Shown here one piece after another: positions 7,324 through 10,267 of a DNA stretch of 10,267 nt. Within the stretch, counting starts at the first letter, position 1. The number at the start of each line of letters is the position of its first letter. Source of the DNA: JAFDVL01 sp043719385 (GTDB lineage: Bacteria; Acidobacteriota; Blastocatellia; RBC074); assembly GCA_043719385.1 (NCBI GenBank), contig JAYSTY010000049.1:1-10267 (forward strand), given 5' to 3'. A program made the translations under genes and the position numbers. The notes beneath the pieces were generated by a model that worked only from the letters and a program-made list of their open reading frames with translations, was not told the DNA's origin and searched no databases.

Positions 7324-8376
7324 CATTTATTTTCACTGCCGCCGCTTCCCGCCAGTACAGTCAGCGCGGCGCTCCATCATTTGGCCAACACCGCAAGCAT
7401 GCCGCATCTCATTATTGCCTCTTTAGTGATGATGGAGCTGGTTGAATTACTGGCCGCCAGTCACGCCAGCCACGCTACGATTCTGATTACGGGCGAAACC
7501 GGCACGGGCAAAGAACTCATCGCCTGCGCCGCTCATGCGCTCAGTTCGCGCAGCGAGCATGAGTTCAATGCTTTTAATTGCACGGCGGTCGGACGCGAGT
7601 TAATTGAAAACCAGCTATTTGGTCATCAGCGCGGCAGCTATACCGGGGCCAATAACGACACCAAAGGCATCATCCGCGCCACCGCAGGCGGGACATTATT
7701 TCTGGATGAAATCGGCGAATTGCCGTTGGAAGCACAGCCAAAATTATTACGCTTTTTGCAGGAAGGCGAAGTGCATCCGGTTGGTGCGCCCCGCCCCATC
7801 AAAGCTGATGTGCGAGTAATTGCCGCGACAAACCGGAATTTAGAGGCAGAAGTTGAAGCAGGAAATTTTCGCGCTGATTTATTTGAGCGACTAAATGTGT
7901 TGCGCCTGCACCTCCCACCATTGCGCGAACGTCGTGAAGAAATACCATTATTTATTAAGCATTTCCTGGCACAATATCAAAAGGATGAATTCAAAAACGG
8001 AATTAGTTTAAGCGCTGAAGTAAACAAATTACTGCATAGTTATGATTGGCCGCGCAATGTGCGTGAGCTTGCCAATGAAATTCATCGCCTGGTAATAAAG
8101 GCAAAAAACAGTGAAATCATTGGCATCGAAAAGTTGACCACAGCCAGTGGAAACGGGATGTCCAATCTACACACAACACAACACATCAACAGCGCTAACA
8201 AAATTATTATTGACGGAGATTTGTCTTACAGCGAAGCCAAAGATGCATTGGAAAGAGAAATGATTTTGCGTAAATTGAATCAGCTTGGCGGCAATGTTTC
8301 ACAAGTCGCTGCCGCTCTGCAAATGGATCGCAAAGGCTTAACCAAAGCCATGCTCCGGCTGGGCATCAGGCACTAG
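7318..8376 (+). CDS. Sigma54-dependent transcriptional activator (AAA+ and Fis-type HTH, no sensor domain)
   Basis: An enhancer-binding protein that uses ATP to open sigma54 promoters. The central AAA+ domain has Walker A GETGTGKE (59-66), the sigma54-contacting loop as GSYTGA (106-111; canonical GAFTGA), Walker B LFLDE ending in Asp130-Glu131, the R-finger region FRADLFERLNV, and PPLRERREEI. A Fis-type helix-turn-helix occupies about 305-350. The Phe-to-Tyr change in the loop is conservative, so it should be functional. There is no receiver, GAF or FHA domain: only about 35 residues precede the AAA+ domain. The GTG start at 7318 lacks a ribosome site and is uncertain. ATG 7399 is an internal alternative, and ATG 7268 has a good site but another frame. 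The stop codon TAG at 8374-8376 coincides with the end of a MITE-like repeat. Confidence 0.88.
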   Translation: MPHLFSLPPLPASTVSAALHHLANTASMPHLIIASLVMMELVELLAASHASHATILITGETGTGKELIACAAHALSSRSEHEFNAFNCTAVGRELIENQLFGHQRGSYTGANNDTKGIIRATAGGTLFLDEIGELPLEAQPKLLRFLQEGEVHPVGAPRPIKADVRVIAATNRNLEAEVEAGNFRADLFERLNVLRLHLPPLRERREEIPLFIKHFLAQYQKDEFKNGISLSAEVNKLLHSYDWPRNVRELANEIHRLVIKAKNSEIIGIEKLTTASGNGMSNLHTTQHINSANKIIIDGDLSYSEAKDALEREMILRKLNQLGGNVSQVAAALQMDRKGLTKAMLRLGIRH

Positions 8377-8488
8377 AGCAGATTTAGATTGAAATGTAGA
8401 ACAGGCTGTGAGCCTGTTCCGCGGCGCGTTCAGGTCACGCGCCGGGCAGACTAACAGTCTGCCCTACGTTTCCTACTAATTTGCTCTA
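8374..8488. repeat. MITE-like 115-bp palindromic element with three hairpins
   Basis: The ends are inverted: TAGAGCA (8374-8380) and TGCTCTA (8482-8488). The similarity runs imperfectly for about 45 bp inward on each side. Inside are three perfect hairpins: GAACAGGCT/AGCCTGTTC (8399-8407/8411-8419), CGGCGCGT/ACGCGCCG (8422-8429/8437-8444) and GGGCAGACT/AGTCTGCCC (8444-8452/8456-8464). Both ends carry TA, as expected of a TA target duplication for IS630/mariner-type MITEs. The left end supplies the activator stop codon. It may also act as a transcription barrier. Copy number cannot be judged from one window. Confidence 0.7.
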
Positions 8489-8499
8489 AATCAAAATTC

Positions 8500-8574
8500 A
8501 GCGGCAAAGAAAGTGCTGACGCCGCTTCCGCAGGTGAGGACTAAGTGCCCAAATTTGGAGACCTAGTCCTCACC
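8500..8574. repeat. Second palindromic repeat unit (two adjacent hairpins)
   Basis: AGCGGC (8500-8505) pairs with GCCGCT (8521-8526). A perfect 11-bp stem GGTGAGGACTA / TAGTCCTCACC (8533-8543 / 8564-8574) encloses the self-complementary CCAAATTTGG at 8549-8558. No T-tract follows on either strand, so it looks more like a REP-type dispersed repeat than a terminator. Confidence 0.55.
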
Positions 8575-8774
8575 TCAAATCATAAAACCTCCAGCCCTTA
8601 CATCGTAAAATCGTAAAAACCTCAATAAACACAGTTCAAATCTAATCCCTCAAGCTCTGGCACAGCGCTTGATTTGTACCAGTGCGTCCCTCAATTCCCC
8701 AATGCACAGAGTCTGGAAAGGTTCTTAAAACAACCCTTCTCAAAAGGTTAACTGTTTTCCGTAAGGAGGAAACG
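8575..8774. other. Promoter and leader region of the secreted-protein operon
   Basis: I see no gene here. It contains a direct repeat of ATCGTAAA (8602-8609 and 8610-8617) and a -24/-12-like site at 8658-8673. It also holds a leader hairpin (AAAACA 8727-8732 with TGTTTT 8753-8758, inner ACCCTT/AAGGTT) just before the ribosome site AAGGAGG (8763-8769). I found no convincing sigma70 promoter. Confidence 0.45.
8658..8673 (+). promoter_or_regulatory. Possible sigma54-like -24/-12 site upstream of the secreted-protein operon
   Basis: TGGCACAGCGCTTGAT has a perfect -24 half (TGGCAC) and correct spacing, but its -12 half reads TTGA where TTGC is expected. It shares TGGCACAGC with the better site at 7309-7323. 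A start near 8684 would give a leader of about 90 bases. A match of the same quality occurs inside the S41 coding region (about 6292), so chance is a real possibility. Confidence 0.35.
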
Positions 8775-9395
8775 ATGACGAAAATTAAATGGACATGGAC
8801 ACTGGTCATACTGGTCACAGTTGCGTTGTCTGCAACTGCCATCAGGCATACAATGGCACAAGCGCAACAGGATCATTCACAGCATCAGATGGCGGCCCAA
8901 ACTTCCGCAGCAACAAAAGATTCAGGCCCGCCACCAATTGCAGACGGAGACACAAATCCTGGTGCGATTCCTGATTTGGTGGCCTACGAATTTTTACTTA
9001 ATTCGATAGCGGAAGGGCCAGCTCTTAGCGAACCAGAGCGATTAAGAGCAAAAATGCTGGCAGAAGAAATGTCGTCAGTAAGAATCGGACTGGCGAAAGA
9101 AAAAGTCGCACTGGTAAAAGAGACTGCCAATAAATTTAAGGATGATATTAAAAGCTTTGATGCTGAGTCGAAGGGATTAAAAGATCGTAACTGGCCAAAA
9201 CCAGATCAATCAATTTTTGGGCAACTCAATGCCTTACAACAGCAAAAAGAAGCCTCTTTGAGAAAAGCCTTTAATTCATTGCTGGGGCAATTGAGTGATG
9301 AAGATAAGGAGAAATTGAATAAACGGTTACTGGAAATAAAACGAAGCGTGAAAGTCTACCAGGATATTCCGCTTGAAAAATTTCAGAAAAAGTAA
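8775..9395 (+). CDS. Small exported helical protein, unknown function, 206 aa
   Basis: I do not recognise the family. The start at 8775 is set by an excellent AAGGAGG ribosome site and a textbook signal peptide: Lys at 3 and 5, a hydrophobic core at 8-23, and a predicted signal peptidase cut after AQA (28-30). The frame is open further upstream to 8682, but without support. The mature protein begins with a His/Gln/Met-rich stretch (His34, His37, Met39) that could bind metal. A Pro/Ala linker follows, then a charged, mostly alpha-helical body (about 65-206) ending in LSDEDKEKLNKRL, loosely like the LTxxQ helices of Spy/CpxP periplasmic chaperones. That resemblance is weak. It is the first gene of an operon with the Cys-rich gene 27 bp downstream. 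Confidence 0.85.
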   Translation: MTKIKWTWTLVILVTVALSATAIRHTMAQAQQDHSQHQMAAQTSAATKDSGPPPIADGDTNPGAIPDLVAYEFLLNSIAEGPALSEPERLRAKMLAEEMSSVRIGLAKEKVALVKETANKFKDDIKSFDAESKGLKDRNWPKPDQSIFGQLNALQQQKEASLRKAFNSLLGQLSDEDKEKLNKRLLEIKRSVKVYQDIPLEKFQKK

Positions 9396-9422
9396 CCATT
9401 AAAATTTATAAGGAGGCTGATT

Positions 9423-10154
9423 ATGAAAATGATTCTTTTCGCACGTACTCAATCACTGCTGGCGAATCCACTGGTTAAAATAGTACTGCCAATGCTGATT
9501 ATTTTAGCTTGCCAAAATATCTGCTTTGGACAGGTGTATTCATATACTTCTCTTACCATCAGTGGAAGCGATGTTGTTGCTTATACAGATGGAAGCAGTT
9601 CGTATAATTCTTCGACCCACGTCTACAGTATTAACGGAACCATTACTTCCCCTTCCGGGCGCACTGCCTCGTATTCAAGCTCTGGAAGCTCAGCAACCGG
9701 GTATCTTGGCATACAAAGTGAAGAGGGGACTTTTTATGCGATTGCCAATATTTATGGGTCCTGCCCCTATTCAGGATACGCGCATACGCTCGGCGTTCCT
9801 TCTGGACAAGTTACAACCTGTGTAGATACTTGCACTGTATGTAGAGCAAGTAGACTGCCTAAGGAAATAGCCTGTGCCGCAGCATCAGCAACATGTGAGG
9901 CAAACTTTCTTGCCCAATATAATAGTGAAATGACCGCGTGTGAAAATAATAACTTCTGTAATCCAAGTCATCCACAATACAATCAACAGCAATGTGATAA
10001 TTGTAAGACTACTGCGGAACAGAATTTGGCACTTCGAACTGTGGGTTGTACTTCTGCTTATATTGGGTGTCGGGCGCTCATAACACCGGACTGTGAAGTC
10101 CCAACTATCAAAAAGGCGGATTGTAGTACTTGCTCCAACTTTCCTTTTTTCTAG
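9423..10154 (+). CDS. Exported Cys-rich protein, unknown function, 243 aa
   Basis: I do not recognise the family. The start has an AAGGAGG ribosome site and follows the helical exported gene by 27 bp, so the two should be co-transcribed. The N-terminus has a basic region and a hydrophobic core (about 17-30). Cleavage could follow CFG (34-36), or Cys30 in ILAC could be a weak lipobox. Residues 38-110 are Ser/Thr/Tyr-rich and beta-like. Residues 114-237 hold 15 cysteines, including CTVC, CDNC and CSTC, spaced as in helical hairpins joined by disulfides, with an apparent internal duplication. An exported location fits disulfide bonding; metal binding is another option. No clear terminator follows, because an insertion sequence begins about 16 bp downstream. 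Confidence 0.83.
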   Translation: MKMILFARTQSLLANPLVKIVLPMLIILACQNICFGQVYSYTSLTISGSDVVAYTDGSSSYNSSTHVYSINGTITSPSGRTASYSSSGSSATGYLGIQSEEGTFYAIANIYGSCPYSGYAHTLGVPSGQVTTCVDTCTVCRASRLPKEIACAAASATCEANFLAQYNSEMTACENNNFCNPSHPQYNQQQCDNCKTTAEQNLALRTVGCTSAYIGCRALITPDCEVPTIKKADCSTCSNFPFF

Positions 10155-10169
10155 TTTGTGATTCGACAC

Positions 10170-10267
10170 GACGTTGTTGCATAAATGCCGAGTCCTTGCC
10201 GGAAAGAGTTTCTTTCATCCAGTGACCTTGTAACTGTCGGGCATGCCGAGGTGGGTCATCCGATTGA
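10170..10267. mobile_element. End of an IS5-family (IS903-type) insertion sequence
   Basis: The 18 bases from 10170, GACGTTGTTGCATAAATG, match 14 of 18 positions of the IS903 terminal repeat as I recall it (GGCTTTGTTGAATAAATC). A transposase-like C-terminus ends 47 bases inside, the usual spacing for this group. The element runs off the right edge. The target duplication would include bases just before 10170 (for a 9-bp duplication, ATTCGACAC), which cannot be confirmed without the other end. Confidence 0.6.
10215..10267 (-). CDS. IS5-family transposase, C-terminal end (partial)
   Basis: The minus-strand frame enters at the right edge and ends at TGA (10217-10215). The sixteen visible residues are NRMTHLGMPDSYKVTG. 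IS903-subgroup transposases characteristically end in LNRM-x-x-LGMP followed by a few residues, which this matches. Only the tail is visible, so intactness is unknown. It fits with the terminal-repeat-like sequence at 10170. Confidence 0.6.
   Translation of the reverse strand, partial: NRMTHLGMPDSYKVTG

Noticed and set aside
8682..8774. Upstream extension of the helical exported protein to an ATG at 8682
   Set aside because: The extension would put 31 residues before a classic signal peptide, and the strong ribosome site lies just before the ATG at 8775.
9885..10169. A 94-codon minus-strand frame opposite the Cys-rich gene
   Set aside because: It lies wholly antisense to a gene with a strong ribosome site and signal peptide, starts at GTG at the edge of the insertion sequence, and shows no protein-like motif.
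1..10267. CRISPR array, tRNA or rRNA genes
   Set aside because: I found no regularly spaced direct repeats, no cloverleaf with a GGTTCGAATCC-like arm and no rRNA-like conserved segments on either strand.

Overview
The window looks like a chromosomal stretch of a free-living Gram-negative bacterium. Three envelope-directed proteins with Sec-type N-termini, a sigma54 activator, a divergent HU protein and sigma70-like promoter and terminator signals support this. The overall protein style (a PDZ/S41 protein without its catalytic residues, secreted coiled-coil and Cys-rich unknowns) recalls Acidobacteriota, perhaps Blastocatellia. That assignment is tentative because no rRNA or other marker gene is present.

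Layout. Positions 1-77 hold the tail of an ISAzo13-family transposase. It abuts an 874-codon exported coiled-coil protein of unknown function (111-2735) whose signal peptide seems damaged by a frame slip or by the insertion, and which ends at a strong terminator. A gene-poor stretch of about 600 bp follows, then an acyl-CoA carboxylase carboxyltransferase (beta) subunit (3398-4945). It converges on an HU-family gene (5002-5334, minus) over a shared hairpin. Further right, on the minus strand, is a PDZ/S41 C-terminal-processing-protease homologue (5679-6974) in which both the nucleophilic Ser and the general-base Lys are replaced. It is divergent from a sigma54-dependent activator that has only AAA+ and Fis-HTH domains (7318-8376). 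The stop codon of the activator lies in the end of a 115-bp MITE-like palindromic element, which is followed by a second hairpin. The last genes form a two-gene plus-strand operon for a small exported helical protein (8775-9395) and an exported Cys-rich protein (9423-10154). The window closes inside an IS5/IS903-type insertion sequence that begins about 16 bp after the last gene.

How parts may work together. A full-match sigma54 -24/-12 promoter lies on the minus strand at 7309-7323. It overlaps the annotated start of the activator and points toward the S41 gene. A weaker -24/-12-like site sharing TGGCACAGC lies at 8658-8673, upstream of the two-gene secreted operon. The working model is that the sensorless activator controls envelope-associated genes on both sides: a non-catalytic PDZ/S41 protein and a secreted helical plus Cys-rich pair. 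This is inference from site placement. The carboxylase and HU genes look like ordinary housekeeping genes, apart from a Cys at the carboxylase substrate-specificity position and an altered HU core motif.
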